A model generated the notes under the pieces. It did no database searches, was not told where the DNA came from, and saw only the letters and a list, made by a program, of their open reading frames with translations. Shown piece by piece: positions 9,201 through 16,734 of a stretch of DNA of 64,000 nucleotides (positions are counted from its first letter, which is position 1; each line of letters begins with the position of its first letter). Source of the DNA: Acidobacteriota bacterium (GTDB lineage: Bacteria > Acidobacteriota > Blastocatellia > RBC074). The position numbers and the translations under genes were made by a program. The stretch lies in NCBI GenBank assembly GCA_018269055.1, contig JAFDVI010000033.1, positions 62,001 through 126,000 on the forward strand, in the 5' to 3' direction.

Positions 9201-10061
9201 TCCGGTGTTCCCCAGATCAAATCTGCCCGTGACATCCGGGCCAATGTAGCTGTTGATGATTTTGTTACCCGAGGCCGCAACCACCGAAGGGGTCGTTTGC
9301 CGCATAATCAAAACGCCGTCCGTGGTGTTGCCGGAAATGACATTGCGATCCGAAAGCAGCGTGCCGCCAATCGTGTTGTTGGAGGAAGCGCGAATTGCCA
9401 AACCGACATTGTTGGCGCGCGCAATCGTGCCGGAAGAATCCAAACCGAGAATGCAGCCTTTGACGGTGTTGAAGCCGGTTCCGGTGATGCGAATGCCGTC
9501 GCCCGTAAAGCGATTAATGACCAAGCGTTCGATGACGCTGTTGCCCGCGCTGATCGTCAAACCGTTGACATTCGCGCCTGCGCCGGAGCCGTTCAATTCC
9601 ACGCGGGTGGCTCCGCCGGTATTTCCACTGATGGTCACCGGTTCAGTAATGGTCGGAAGTGCGGATGTGATATTGATAGTGGGCGTACCCGCGCCGAGGT
9701 TAAAAACGATATTGTCAATTCCTGCTGTTCCAGCAACACACTCACCTGCTGCGCCGCCAGAGGCAGTATTTGTATTGGCGGCAATAATCGCTTCGCGCAG
9801 GGTGCATTTGCCATTGTTGGAAATGGCATCGCCCAGGTCATTGACCGTAATCGTCGCTACGGCAACTTCAACGACCTTGGCCACGGCCGGGGCACCAATT
9901 GTTGTGCGGAAACCATCGCCACGTCGCGCTTCAGTTAGCGGATAACTGAGTAAAAACCCAGCCGCCGCCACCAACAAAATCAAGCTCAGACGAACTGCGT
10001 TGCGACGCGTTCTCCCCGAAAACAAGCTCTGCGATTGTGAGAGGCGGGTGTCCGTTTGCAT
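3255..10061 (-). CDS. Giant secreted multidomain protein: CSLREA beta-helix, six BACON, nine He_PIG, three C-terminal LDTR repeats
   Basis: 2268 residues from the ATG at 10061, preferred because GAAGGAAC lies 6 nt upstream; the frame extends to 10127 without a better start. Order: an N-terminal hydrophobic signal segment (LSLILLVAAAGFLLSYPL); a CSLREA-type motif (GKCTLREAIIAAN) opening a right-handed parallel beta-helix rich in NVISGN-type turns (to about residue 550); six BACON-like domains (about 555-1080), each starting at a Cys and containing W-ITI and SG-GNGTV; nine He_PIG/Ig-like domains (about 1080-1870) with the signature LP-GL-L---GLLSGTP; and three copies of a 130-residue module (VRMLDTRAG ... 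VIDITGYY). These domains are known from secreted adhesive or carbohydrate-binding bacterial proteins. No catalytic domain is seen. A surface adhesin role is inferred. Confidence 0.93.
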   Translation of the reverse strand: MQTDTRLSQSQSLFSGRTRRNAVRLSLILLVAAAGFLLSYPLTEARRGDGFRTTIGAPAVAKVVEVAVATITVNDLGDAISNNGKCTLREAIIAANTNTASGGAAGECVAGTAGIDNIVFNLGAGTPTINITSALPTITEPVTISGNTGGATRVELNGSGAGANVNGLTISAGNSVIERLVINRFTGDGIRITGTGFNTVKGCILGLDSSGTIARANNVGLAIRASSNNTIGGTLLSDRNVISGNTTDGVLIMRQTTPSVVAASGNKIINSYIGPDVTGRFDLGNTGFGVNVSGGDASVIGGATNDQRNIISGNNGGGVHVGTTPATNNKIIGNYIGIDATGVFPLGNGVAGGGGTAPGVWIEDAPNNFVGGTVESNANGTLEGEFNFIKYNLQNGGVVVTGSSATGNSILHNYIYGNAGLGIDLGNNGVTGNDPFDPDSGPNNLQNAPVLSGVSSSSNSTTISGALDSVPFTSFRIEFFFSSQCDASGSGEGETYIGAVNMTTGLGSTGFSGTFNNFVAPAGTFLTATATRLSGPADTSEFSGCLLVPGGGPTTCDAVFNPPSANFRMTGGTASISVILAGGCGWTASSTLPWVMIQSGASGTGSGTVVINVAANSGAQRLGQITIAGKNYNISQEGPCTASLNPPVKNFTAAGGNAQVELITGSGCAWTVTKSPSDTWITINSATSGTGPTFVDFSVAPNTGTALRVGLIVIAGQNFAIIQDQPCGATIDPTSKMVSASSGNYSFALTIPAGCSWMATKTDSWITLTGATSGTGNGTVNYSVSANTGQQRSGVIMVAGKSHTVIQDGGCQPTFNPTTQMIGQSAGSHSFDVNIGSGCNWTPTTTDSWITITSGSKTGNGTVDYSVTANSGAQRIGRITVAGLDMAVVQDGACVYSLSETTKQFPVQGGTASVSVSVAGGCPWTAMSQTPWIVITSGASGSGNGTVNYLVATNGSGSQRSGIMKVAGTNFIVQQEGGCTYTVSPTTQNVPAAGGGFTTSVTTAGGCAWTASSNDSWITITSSLLPDRNGQLLDGRAPSAKNTIAGTGNGTVGYSVAANTGPPRTGTIFAAGEIVTVNQANGCPISVSPANLSAGQIGANYSQQLMQSGGSGAITWSVSSGSLPPGLTLNPGTGVLSGIPSVPATFGFTVRATDSTSCYGEMSYMVVINCQPLNITPTTISNGVAGTPYNQPLTLNGDSGVINWTISAGALPNGLFLNPSTGLLAGAPLVTGMFNFTVQATVNATGCFATRAYSMMIGCQTISVDQTSLNAATLGTPYTQTMTQTGGIGSITWSISGGSLPANLTLSPAGVISGTPNATGSFPVTLRATDANNCFGEKSFTLSVNCPSFTITPATLPQGTRGSGYSQQLSQTGATGSVTWTLFNSSLPANLMLSSSGLISGTPNTAGSFPITVRATDSSSGCFTDKTYMLVINCPTITVTPAMLPGGTVGTGYSQGLSQTGGVGSITWSVSTGSLPNGIGLNPASGLLSGTPTVSGTFTFTARATDGNNCFGETAYQVAIGCQTLSISPGTLSSIPIATQYNQQLTLNGAGGAIDWTISAGALPSGVTLNQTTGLLSGIPNTAGSFNFTVKATVQSSGCMVQQAYTLTVACPTINISPTTLNQANLGVPYNLQLTQTGGVGSIIWSVQTGTLPSNINLSANGLLAGTPVMSGNYPVTIRATDSNGCFGERNYTLVVGSCPTITVSPGTLPSGLINTNYSQQLSASGGAGNYSFTFSGNLPTGVTLSSGGLLSGTPGSVGAFNFIVTATDQSGCMAAKAYTLTICSLITVNPATLPSGVVGTNYSQNLTAVGGNAPYSFTFSGTLPAGLTLSNEGLLSGLPTQTGTFNFTVTATDTSSCTGSRSYSVVISPAGLQFYPLAHPVRMLDTRAGQSACDMPGAQIPGGTSRLQTAAGRTCDGITIPASARALTGNVTTVQSGGGFLTLYPSDAMQPTVANSNYQPNQILNNVFTVGLGADGAFKIFVTTNTDVVIDITGYYAPPGAGGLYFHPLPSPIRMLDTRAGQMACDMPGAPITGGVERIQQGRVFCSGITIPSSASALVGNATTVGPAAQGFLTLYPGNAATRPLAASSNYASGQTMNGPFAVGLAPDGTFKIYSSQTTDLVIDVLGYYSPDAVDLNGTGLLFNPLPRPVRMLETRAGFTGCYMLGVPLGAGSTRIQQARGVCDGMTVAATAKAIVGNATAVLPASNGFLTFWPSDAAQPGTANSNYQAGKVFNRHITVGLGADGAFKIFTSAMTDLVIDVSGYFAP

Positions 10062-10600
10062 AGTTTGTTCCTTCGCTAAAATGGTCATGGCAGCGTTAGA
10101 GTATGCCCGGGGATACGCAACGATCACAGGGCGTTGATAACACTGTCAGTTGCCTGCTGCTTTCTGACAAGACCAATCAAATCCGGATATTATGAAGAGC
10201 GTTGCTGATTTGCTTGACCATTGATTCAACGCGATGAGCCGTTTGGGGAAGGCCAAAAGCTGACTGGCAGTGAACTGCCACTGCGTCACAAAATTCATGT
10301 GGGAAGCCATTACCGTACCCCAACTAACTTAAACTCTAGCGTTGATTATGCGGTTGTTCTGAATTGAATAAGATTGGAAACTTGGATGGTCACCACCGAG
10401 ACAAAACGCAAAGTACATCGTCCAGTTGTGGGTTCGCCTTGTCTGGTTGCCTGACTGCTAAACTGCCACAGCCAAGCCTTGAGGAAATCGGAAAAAAACC
10501 GATTGGTGTGATCCAAATTCCGAAAAATTACCGCGCGTCGTCGGAGATAGTATTACAGCCCACCCTATTCGTCCAGAAGAGTTTCCTCCGCTTACAAAAT
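10062..10600. other. Intergenic region with nothing recognised
   Basis: 539 nt between the start of the giant protein gene and the stop of the FHA-protease gene, both on the minus strand. It must hold the promoter of the giant gene. A small palindrome (TGGCAGT-GA-ACTGCCA, about 10264-10280) is visible. Open frames here have no signal peptide, no repeats and no similarity I recognise. Confidence 0.5.
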
Positions 10601-12166
10601 TTAAGAACTTGGAGATGGCATAGGCGAGGCGAGCGTATGTTTTTTGATCAATTCGACACCATAACGAATTGGCACTCCAAAATTAGTGGTCGAAGAATTC
10701 AGCAGAATGGCTTGATTGATGCCGATCACTTTGCCGTTGGAACCAAAGACCGGTCCGCCAGAGCCGCCCTCATCAGTTCTGGCATCGTATGTCAGGTGCG
10801 GCGAAATGTCGCTGATGTGACCTTGCGTGGATTGTGGTCGGATTTTATTGCTTGCTGCCAATTCGTTGAGCTGCGTTCGGTAAGGTACGTTGCCCATTCG
10901 CAAAAACCCTGAGCCGCTGATTTTATCCACACGGGCTTTCAGCCCCTCCAACCCCGCCGGGTACCCCAGCAAAACAACCGGTTGGCCACTGGCGATGCTT
11001 TCTCCCTGATCATCCAGCGGCAGCACAGGCAAATTGGCGTCGCCCTGTTCAAAGGAACAAATCGCCACATCCTGATCCTGCATCAGTTCCAACGGACGCA
11101 GCGAAAACGGTTCAGAGGTTTGCGGAAAATAAGCAAGCAAATCTTTCAGTTTCGGGCGAAAGCCCCGCATGCGGATCAAGCTGGCCAGATCGTCGTCTTC
11201 CCAGGCCTGCACCACGTGGCGGTTGGTCAGGATCAATCCCTTTTCGGCCAGAAAGCCTGTCCCCATAAATTCAACTTCGTAGACCCGCCCGTTGCCGTCT
11301 ACGCTGAGGTTGACGTTGCCATCCGGGCCGATTGGATTTTCCACGTGGCTGGGTTCTTTAAATCGGACTTCGCGCCCAACGCGTTGGTCAACGAAACTGT
11401 ACACGCCGTAAATCAAACAAACGCCTTGCCCGTAGGTGTTGACGACGATCTCCGGAAGCGAAAACGCACGTTGCAGCGACAATTGTCGTTCGCGATCCTG
11501 TTTGATTTCCTCGCGCAGCTTGTCAATTTCCGAGCGCGTGGTTTCTTTTAGTTCGCTGATGGCGCGGTTGTTGCGGCGACCTTCCAGAAAGCTCAGGGTA
11601 GGAAAATAAACGAACAGCAACAGAAAAAAGACGGCCAGTCCCGCAATGGCATAAAGCAATCGTCGCGGGATTTCGCTGACCAGTTCGCGCAACAATTGTT
11701 TGACGAACACAATGGCGACGTCCGTGCGCGGAACCATCCGTTTATGCCGCGCGGCGTCCGCAACAGCGCCGTTTCCCGGTCGCGCCGAAGCCAGCACGGC
11801 ATTGCCCAATCGCAACGACCCCGTGATGGATTCCATCGCAGTCTCATTATCTGTCAACGAAAAGAATCGGAGTCGTATGCCCGTCGCGCCAAAGAAAAAA
11901 GTATCGCCATCCTGGACAGTTTCGCCAATGGCCACGGCTTCGCCATCGCGCGTAATCCCCGCCATCGGTTCCACCGTCGTCAATCGGTAAGCATCATCGC
12001 GCCGCCGCAACGTCAACAAGATGGATTCAGGCGGCAGCGAACCTTCGTCCGCACTGACCACCAGATCGCAGTCCGGCGCGGTGCCGATGGTGATAACTTC
12101 CTGATGGAGAATTCTAGTCGCGGGCTGTTCGATCCCCGCCAGTCGAATGACGATTCCGTTGTTCAT
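10601..12166 (-). CDS. Membrane serine protease with N-terminal FHA domain (trypsin/HtrA-like fold)
   Basis: 521 residues from the ATG at 12166; the frame continues upstream to 12259 without a better start. Residues 1-115 look like an FHA phosphopeptide-binding domain (ITIGTAPDCDLVV, then VQDGDTFFFGATGIRLRFF). One transmembrane helix follows (LLYAIAGLAVFFLLLFVYF), then a short coiled coil (TRSEIDKLREEIKQDRERQL). The C-terminal 270 residues are a trypsin-like protease with a visible triad: His317 (LTNRHVV), Asp366 (DVAICSF), Ser469 (GGSGGPVFG). There is no PDZ domain, unlike DegP. The topology suggests a cytoplasmic FHA domain coupled to a periplasmic protease, so the state of a phosphoprotein inside could be relayed outside. 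That coupling is inference. Confidence 0.9.
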   Translation of the reverse strand: MNNGIVIRLAGIEQPATRILHQEVITIGTAPDCDLVVSADEGSLPPESILLTLRRRDDAYRLTTVEPMAGITRDGEAVAIGETVQDGDTFFFGATGIRLRFFSLTDNETAMESITGSLRLGNAVLASARPGNGAVADAARHKRMVPRTDVAIVFVKQLLRELVSEIPRRLLYAIAGLAVFFLLLFVYFPTLSFLEGRRNNRAISELKETTRSEIDKLREEIKQDRERQLSLQRAFSLPEIVVNTYGQGVCLIYGVYSFVDQRVGREVRFKEPSHVENPIGPDGNVNLSVDGNGRVYEVEFMGTGFLAEKGLILTNRHVVQAWEDDDLASLIRMRGFRPKLKDLLAYFPQTSEPFSLRPLELMQDQDVAICSFEQGDANLPVLPLDDQGESIASGQPVVLLGYPAGLEGLKARVDKISGSGFLRMGNVPYRTQLNELAASNKIRPQSTQGHISDISPHLTYDARTDEGGSGGPVFGSNGKVIGINQAILLNSSTTNFGVPIRYGVELIKKHTLASPMPSPSS

Positions 12167-12316
12167 TGATACCACTTTCGTTAATGTCCGAACGTTCCGC
12201 GTTTCAGACGAAACAATATCACAAACCTGCACGCAACCAAGCGGCAAACTTGGCAGCACGAGAAAATTTCAGCTAAAGTTCCGGCCTCGCAAAACTAAAT
12301 CATTGAGGAAAAGAAT

Positions 12317-13264
12317 ATGCCTGACTTTCATCGTCGCATTATCGCCATCGTCGCCATTTCCGCCGTTGCCTTTTTGGCGTTCGCCCAGCCGGCAGGCAAA
12401 AAGATTTTGATCGCGCACCGCGGAGCATCCGCTTACGCGCCGGAACACACCTTCGCGTCATACCGACTGGCCATCGAACAGCACGCCGATTTCGTCGAGC
12501 AGGATTTGCAAATCACCAAAGACGGTGTGCTGGTGTGCATGCACGACGTGACGCTGGAACGCACGACCAACGCAGAAGAAGTTTTCCCGGATCGCTTCGC
12601 ATTTGATGTCAGCGAAGACGCGGCTTCCGGAGGACAGGCGGCCAAACATTGGTTCGTTGCCGATTTCACCCTGGCCGAAATCAAACGGCTGGACGCGGGT
12701 TCGTGGAAAGACCCAAAGTTCAAAGGCGAGCGCGTTCCCACCTGGCAGGAAGCGATTGATCTGGTCAAAGGCAAAGCCGGTCTGTACCCCGAAACCAAAG
12801 CGCCCGAAGTGTATGGCCGTCGCGGGTTCGATATGGAAAAGCTGCTGATGGAATCGCTGAAGAAAAATCATCTGGACACGCCCGGCGCTGACCCAAAAAC
12901 GCCCGTCATCATTCAATCCTTCAGCGATGCCAGCCTGCACAAGCTGCGTGACGTTCACAAAACCAAATTGCCGTTGGTCTTTTTGATCAGCGGGGACCCG
13001 CAAAACCAGTGGTTGACCGAAGCGGGATTGAAAAAGATCAAAGCCTTCGCCGACGGCATCGGCCCCAGCAAAGGCTTGATCGAACGCGAACCGAAGATCG
13101 TCCAGTGGGCACACACCGCAGGTTTGACCGTCACTCCGTACACCTTCCGTTCGGCGATGCCCGGCAAACACAAAGACGTGCGCGAAGAAATGACTCAATT
13201 CCTGTACACGTATGGCGTAGACGCTCTGTTCACCGACAACCCCGATCAGTTTCCACGCCGGTAA
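12317..13264 (+). CDS. Glycerophosphodiester phosphodiesterase
   Basis: 315 residues; GAGGAA lies 7 nt before the ATG. A signal peptide (IIAIVAISAVAFLAFAQPAG) is followed by the GDPD TIM-barrel signature: LIAHRGASAYAPEHT with the catalytic His-Arg and Glu, VEQDLQITKDG with metal-binding Glu/Asp, and CMHDVTLERTTN with the second catalytic His. The family hydrolyses glycerophosphodiesters to sn-glycerol 3-phosphate and an alcohol. Export suggests scavenging of phospholipid head groups in the periplasm. Substrate preference cannot be read from the sequence. It is transcribed divergently from the FHA protease. Confidence 0.93.
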   Translation: MPDFHRRIIAIVAISAVAFLAFAQPAGKKILIAHRGASAYAPEHTFASYRLAIEQHADFVEQDLQITKDGVLVCMHDVTLERTTNAEEVFPDRFAFDVSEDAASGGQAAKHWFVADFTLAEIKRLDAGSWKDPKFKGERVPTWQEAIDLVKGKAGLYPETKAPEVYGRRGFDMEKLLMESLKKNHLDTPGADPKTPVIIQSFSDASLHKLRDVHKTKLPLVFLISGDPQNQWLTEAGLKKIKAFADGIGPSKGLIEREPKIVQWAHTAGLTVTPYTFRSAMPGKHKDVREEMTQFLYTYGVDALFTDNPDQFPRR

Positions 13265-13281
13265 TAACGTTTGGTCGCAAC

Positions 13282-13382
13282 GTAGCCCAGGTTTTCCAAC
13301 CTGGGCGGTCTCGGCAAAAGGCTTTTGGTTGCAACAAGGGGCTTCCCAACAATGCTCGCGCAGGTTGGAAAACCTGCGCTAC
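13282..13382. repeat. Inverted pair of hairpin repeats (BIME-like), family 2
   Basis: Two 25-nt arms (13282-13306 and 13358-13382) in inverse orientation around a 51-nt centre. Each arm is itself a hairpin: CCCAGG-TTTTCCAA-CCTGGG on the left, and the right arm read backwards has CGCAGG and CCTGCG. The one difference between the arms is a compensated base pair. It lies between the GDPD gene and the TIR-STAND gene. Confidence 0.8.
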
Positions 13383-13476
13383 ATTTATTTTAACCGCGCC
13401 TCTCAAAAGCTTGGCGGTTTTCGCCCTGCTGTGGAAAATAGCGCCGTCCCAAGTTACTTCCAAAGGACCGCGCCGC

Positions 13477-16400
13477 ATGACCAACGCCACACCTCAACGC
13501 CGTTTTGATATCGCGCTTTCGTTTCCGGGCGAACATCGCCCGTTTGTCGAACAAGTCGCCACGCAACTCGCCGCCACGTTCAGCCAAGACCGCGTGCTTT
13601 ACGACAAATACCACGATGCTGAATTTGCTCGGTTGGATTTGGACGTTTACCTCCCCAATTTGTACCGCACGGAATCTGAGTTGATCGTCCTCTTCCTTTG
13701 TCCAGAATACGCGAACAAGCGTTGGTGTGGCCTGGAATGTCGGTTTATTCGCCAATTGATCGGCACACCCGATGCCAAACGCATTATGTTTCTCAGCATT
13801 GGGAATACTGGCGATTACTCCGAATTCGGCATTCTGCCGGGTGACGGCTACATTGAAATCGGCGCTCAATCCGCCGAAGTCATCGCGGAAAAGATTCGTA
13901 AACGCCTTAACCTGAACCGAGGCGTTACGGCTCCGGCTCCAACGGTGTCCATTCCCGCCGACATCTCGCGCATCGTCAAATACGCGCCAGTGGAACTGAT
14001 TGGCCGCGAAGATGAAACCGCGCTGCTCAACGACGCCTGGGCGAAAGTTCAAACACAAGCGAAAGGCCGTCCGCATCTCCTCACCTTTGTCGCGATGGGC
14101 GGCGAAGGCAAGACTTCGCTGGTGGCGAAGTGGGCGGCGACGCTCGCGCATCAGGACTGGCCGGGGTGCGACGCCGTCTTTGCGTGGTCGTTTTACAGCC
14201 AGGGGACGCGCGAACAGGTGGCCGCTTCGTCGGACGTGTTTTTGCGCGAAGCCCTGATCTTTTTTGGCGACGAAGCGACGGCGAACAGCGCCAAACACAC
14301 CAGCGAAAAGGCCAGACGGTTGGCGCAGTTGGTCGGCCAGCGCCGAGCCTTGCTGATTCTGGATGGCGTGGAGCCGTTGCAATATCCGCCGCTGATGCCG
14401 ATGAACGGGCAATTGCGCGATCAGGGGTTGGCCGATTTGCTCAAAGCCCTGGCCACGACCAATCGCGGTTTGTGCGTGGTAACGACGCGGTATTCGCTGC
14501 CGGATTTGCAGGCGTTCTGGCAAACCACGGCCGCCGAACAGAAGCTGTGGCGATTGTCGCGCGAAGCCGGCGTGCGGTTGCTGAAAACGTTGTGCGTCAA
14601 AGGCGCTGCGCAGGAATTCGATTCGCTGGTCGAAGAGGTCAAAGGCCACGCGCTGACGTTGAATTTGCTGGGCACGTATTTGCGCGACGCTCACCAAGGC
14701 GACATTCGGCGGCGCGATCTGGTTCGACTGGCCGAAGCCGACGCCGAAGAACAAGGCGGCCATGCGTTTCGCGTGATGGCAGCTTACGAACGCTGGCTGG
14801 AAGGTTCTGAGTCCCGCCTTCAGGCGGAAACGGCGCGCAGCGCCGCAGAGCGCGCTGAAAGCGCGCAGCCGCCTAAAGGCGGAACTCTGAACAACGGCCA
14901 GCGCGCGTTGGCGATCTTGCGGTTGATGGGATTGTTTGATCGTCCGGCGACGGCAGATTGTTTGTACGCCCTGTGGCAATCGCCCGCCATTCCGAACCTG
15001 ACCGAACCGCTGATCGGCATCACCGAAGCGCAGCGCAATCTGACGCTGAAACGATTGGAAGACGCGCGATTGTTGACGGTCAATCGAGACGCCGCGGGCA
15101 CGCTGTTATCGCTGGATGCGCATCCGCTGTTGCGCGAATACTTTGCTGCGCGCGTTCAGAGTTCCGGCTTCAGCCGGTCTTCAGGAAGCAAGCCGCCTGA
15201 AGGCGGAACTCTGAACGCGGCTTGGCGCGAAGCGCATCGAAGAGTTTACGAACACCTCTGCGCGACGACGAAGGACAAACCCGACGCCACGCTCGAAGAC
15301 CTGCAACCGCTTTACCAAGCCGTGGCCCACGGCTGTCAGGCGGGGTTGCAGGAGGACGCTTGTGCCAAGATTTATCGTGATCGCATTCAGCGCGGACGAG
15401 AAGCTTACAGCACGAAAAAACTCGGGGCGTTTGGTTCTGACTTAGGAGCCGTTGTCTGCTTTTTCGAGCAACCGTGGAACCACGTCTGGCCTACAATCAC
15501 GGAAACGGCCCAAGCCTGGTTGCTAAACGAAGCAGCTTTTGCTCTGCGCGCCTTGGGACGACTAACAGAGGCCGTCACGCCATTGCGGGTGGCCACAGAG
15601 TGGGCAGCTAAAACGGCTGATTGGAAACGCGCCGCGATAGGTGCTGGCAACCTGAGCGAGTTGGAGCTGACGTTGGGCAATATTGCCAAGGCAGTGGAGA
15701 ATGCTGAGCAGTGCGTGAGCTACGCCGACCAAAGTGGTGATGTAGGACAGCGAGTGATAAACCTCACAACATTGGCTGACGCCCTGTACCAAGCGGGCCG
15801 ACGATCCGAGGCGAGGGCGAGTTTCCATGAGGCCGAACAGTTGCAGGCCGAGAGCCGGTTCAAATATCCACTGTATGCATTGCAGGGTTTCCGGCATTGC
15901 GATTTCATCTTGGCAGAGGCCGAGCGAACAGCGTGGAAAGTCAGAGGTGCGGATTCTGAACTTCGAGGATCGGTTTTGATTGAAGCATGTAGCGTCATCT
16001 CCAGACGAGCAGCACGAACGCTTAATATTGCCGAGCAGCATTTCGGCTTTCAAGATATTGGCCTCGACCATCTCACGTTGGGCCGCACCGCGCTTTACTC
16101 GGCGATTCTCGAATCCACCAACTCTCAACTCCCAACTGCCTCCTCCCAACTTGAAGCCGCCGTGTCCTACCTTCATCGCGCTGGGGGCGTGGAATTTCTT
16201 GTTCGTGCCCTCCTCACTCGCGCGTGGCTGCGGAGCTTGACCGGCGCGCGCACCGGCCAGGACAGCGCGCAGGAAGACCTGGAAGAAGCCTGGGACATTG
16301 CCTCACGCGGTTCGATGAAGTTGCATCTGGCGGACATTCATCTGCACCGCGCACGACTGTTTGGATTGCGGAATGCGGATTTCGGATTGCGGATTGAAGA

Positions 16401-16524
16401 GCCGTATCCGTGGGAATCGCCGGAACACGATCTGGCCGAAGCCGAGCGGCTGATCAAGGAATGCGGCTACCATCGTCGCGACGAAGAACTCGCCGACGCC
16501 AAGCGCGCGATTCTTGGACAATGA
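13477..16524 (+). CDS. TIR-STAND NTPase-TPR protein, probable immune-type receptor
   Basis: 1015 residues from the ATG at 13477 (AAAGGA about 10 nt upstream); the open frame runs back to 13009 only as a shadow of the upstream gene. Residues 8-145 are a TIR domain: RRFDIALSFPGE, then KRWCGLECRF, with Glu87 at the position of the catalytic Glu of TIR NADases. A STAND/NB-ARC NTPase follows: P-loop AMGGEGKTS (206-214), Walker B LLILDG (292-297), VVTTRY as sensor. A winged-helix-like and TPR region fills residues 640-1000. In bacteria such TIR-STAND proteins are known or suspected antiphage sensors that deplete NAD after ligand binding; a role here is inferred. Two repeat elements are embedded in frame (residues about 443-472 and 560-580), and NSQLPTASSQL and GLRNADFGLRI also look like repeat-derived filler. 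No associated effector or regulator gene is nearby. Confidence 0.9.
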   Translation: MTNATPQRRFDIALSFPGEHRPFVEQVATQLAATFSQDRVLYDKYHDAEFARLDLDVYLPNLYRTESELIVLFLCPEYANKRWCGLECRFIRQLIGTPDAKRIMFLSIGNTGDYSEFGILPGDGYIEIGAQSAEVIAEKIRKRLNLNRGVTAPAPTVSIPADISRIVKYAPVELIGREDETALLNDAWAKVQTQAKGRPHLLTFVAMGGEGKTSLVAKWAATLAHQDWPGCDAVFAWSFYSQGTREQVAASSDVFLREALIFFGDEATANSAKHTSEKARRLAQLVGQRRALLILDGVEPLQYPPLMPMNGQLRDQGLADLLKALATTNRGLCVVTTRYSLPDLQAFWQTTAAEQKLWRLSREAGVRLLKTLCVKGAAQEFDSLVEEVKGHALTLNLLGTYLRDAHQGDIRRRDLVRLAEADAEEQGGHAFRVMAAYERWLEGSESRLQAETARSAAERAESAQPPKGGTLNNGQRALAILRLMGLFDRPATADCLYALWQSPAIPNLTEPLIGITEAQRNLTLKRLEDARLLTVNRDAAGTLLSLDAHPLLREYFAARVQSSGFSRSSGSKPPEGGTLNAAWREAHRRVYEHLCATTKDKPDATLEDLQPLYQAVAHGCQAGLQEDACAKIYRDRIQRGREAYSTKKLGAFGSDLGAVVCFFEQPWNHVWPTITETAQAWLLNEAAFALRALGRLTEAVTPLRVATEWAAKTADWKRAAIGAGNLSELELTLGNIAKAVENAEQCVSYADQSGDVGQRVINLTTLADALYQAGRRSEARASFHEAEQLQAESRFKYPLYALQGFRHCDFILAEAERTAWKVRGADSELRGSVLIEACSVISRRAARTLNIAEQHFGFQDIGLDHLTLGRTALYSAILESTNSQLPTASSQLEAAVSYLHRAGGVEFLVRALLTRAWLRSLTGARTGQDSAQEDLEEAWDIASRGSMKLHLADIHLHRARLFGLRNADFGLRIEEPYPWESPEHDLAEAERLIKECGYHRRDEELADAKRAILGQ
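14804..14892. repeat. Structured repeat, family 1, inside the TIR-STAND gene (long form)
   Basis: 89 nt: a 24-nt left arm (from GTTCTGAGTCCCGCC), a 41-nt centre with its own GCGCGCTGAAAGCGCGC hairpin, and a 24-nt right arm ending GGCGGAACTCTGAAC. Each arm carries a small hairpin (CGCC-TTCA-GGCG and CGCC-TAAA-GGCG). It is read through in frame and adds about 30 residues to the protein. Confidence 0.82.
15154..15216. repeat. Structured repeat, family 1, inside the TIR-STAND gene (short form)
   Basis: 63 nt, exactly 21 codons: a 24-nt arm, a 15-nt centre and a 24-nt arm. It starts GTTCAGAGTTC and ends GAACTCTGAAC. Inner hairpins are CGGC-TTCA-GCCG on the left and CGCC-TGAA-GGCG on the right; the stems differ but each remains paired. 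It is translated without a stop. Confidence 0.85.
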
Positions 16525-16534
16525 TTGCGGTGAA

Positions 16535-16716
16535 GCCCCAACGGGGCAAAATGGAATAGCCCGGCGCAACGCACCGGGAGCAAGATCGAAAAAACATGCA
16601 AGCCCCAACGGGGCGAAATAACAACAACATTATTTCGCCCCGTTGGGGCTTTCGCTTTCCATTACGCACATTCCCAGCGCGTTGCACTGGGCTTTCATAT
16701 TTTGCCCCGTTGGGGC
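16535..16716. repeat. Large symmetric inverted repeat between convergent genes; likely bidirectional terminator
   Basis: GCCCCAACGGGGC occurs at 16535 and 16602, and its inverse GCCCCGTTGGGGC at 16637 and 16704, 67 nt apart on each side. CCCGGCGCAACGCACCGGG (16560-16578) and CCCAGCGCGTTGCACTGGG (16673-16691) sit between them. All pairs share one centre of symmetry (16625.5). It fills the space between the TIR-STAND and M14 peptidase genes, which point at each other, so it probably also stops transcription on both sides. Confidence 0.85.
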
Positions 16717-16734
16717 ATTTCTGATTTCCGGCTG

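Noticed and set aside
3774..9945. Long plus-strand open frames opposite the giant gene (for example 3774-4793 and 8880-9938)
   Set aside because: They are antisense to a repeat-rich gene with strong coding features, have Arg-rich or composition-biased products and no start signals.
13009..13476. N-terminal extension of the TIR-STAND frame
   Set aside because: It overlaps the GDPD gene and the family 2 repeat in another frame; the ATG at 13477 has a ribosome site and opens the TIR domain.
13390..14979. 529-codon minus-strand frame opposite the TIR-STAND gene
   Set aside because: The plus strand has clear TIR and NTPase motifs; the minus product is a Gln/Arg-rich shadow and ends inside the repeat region.
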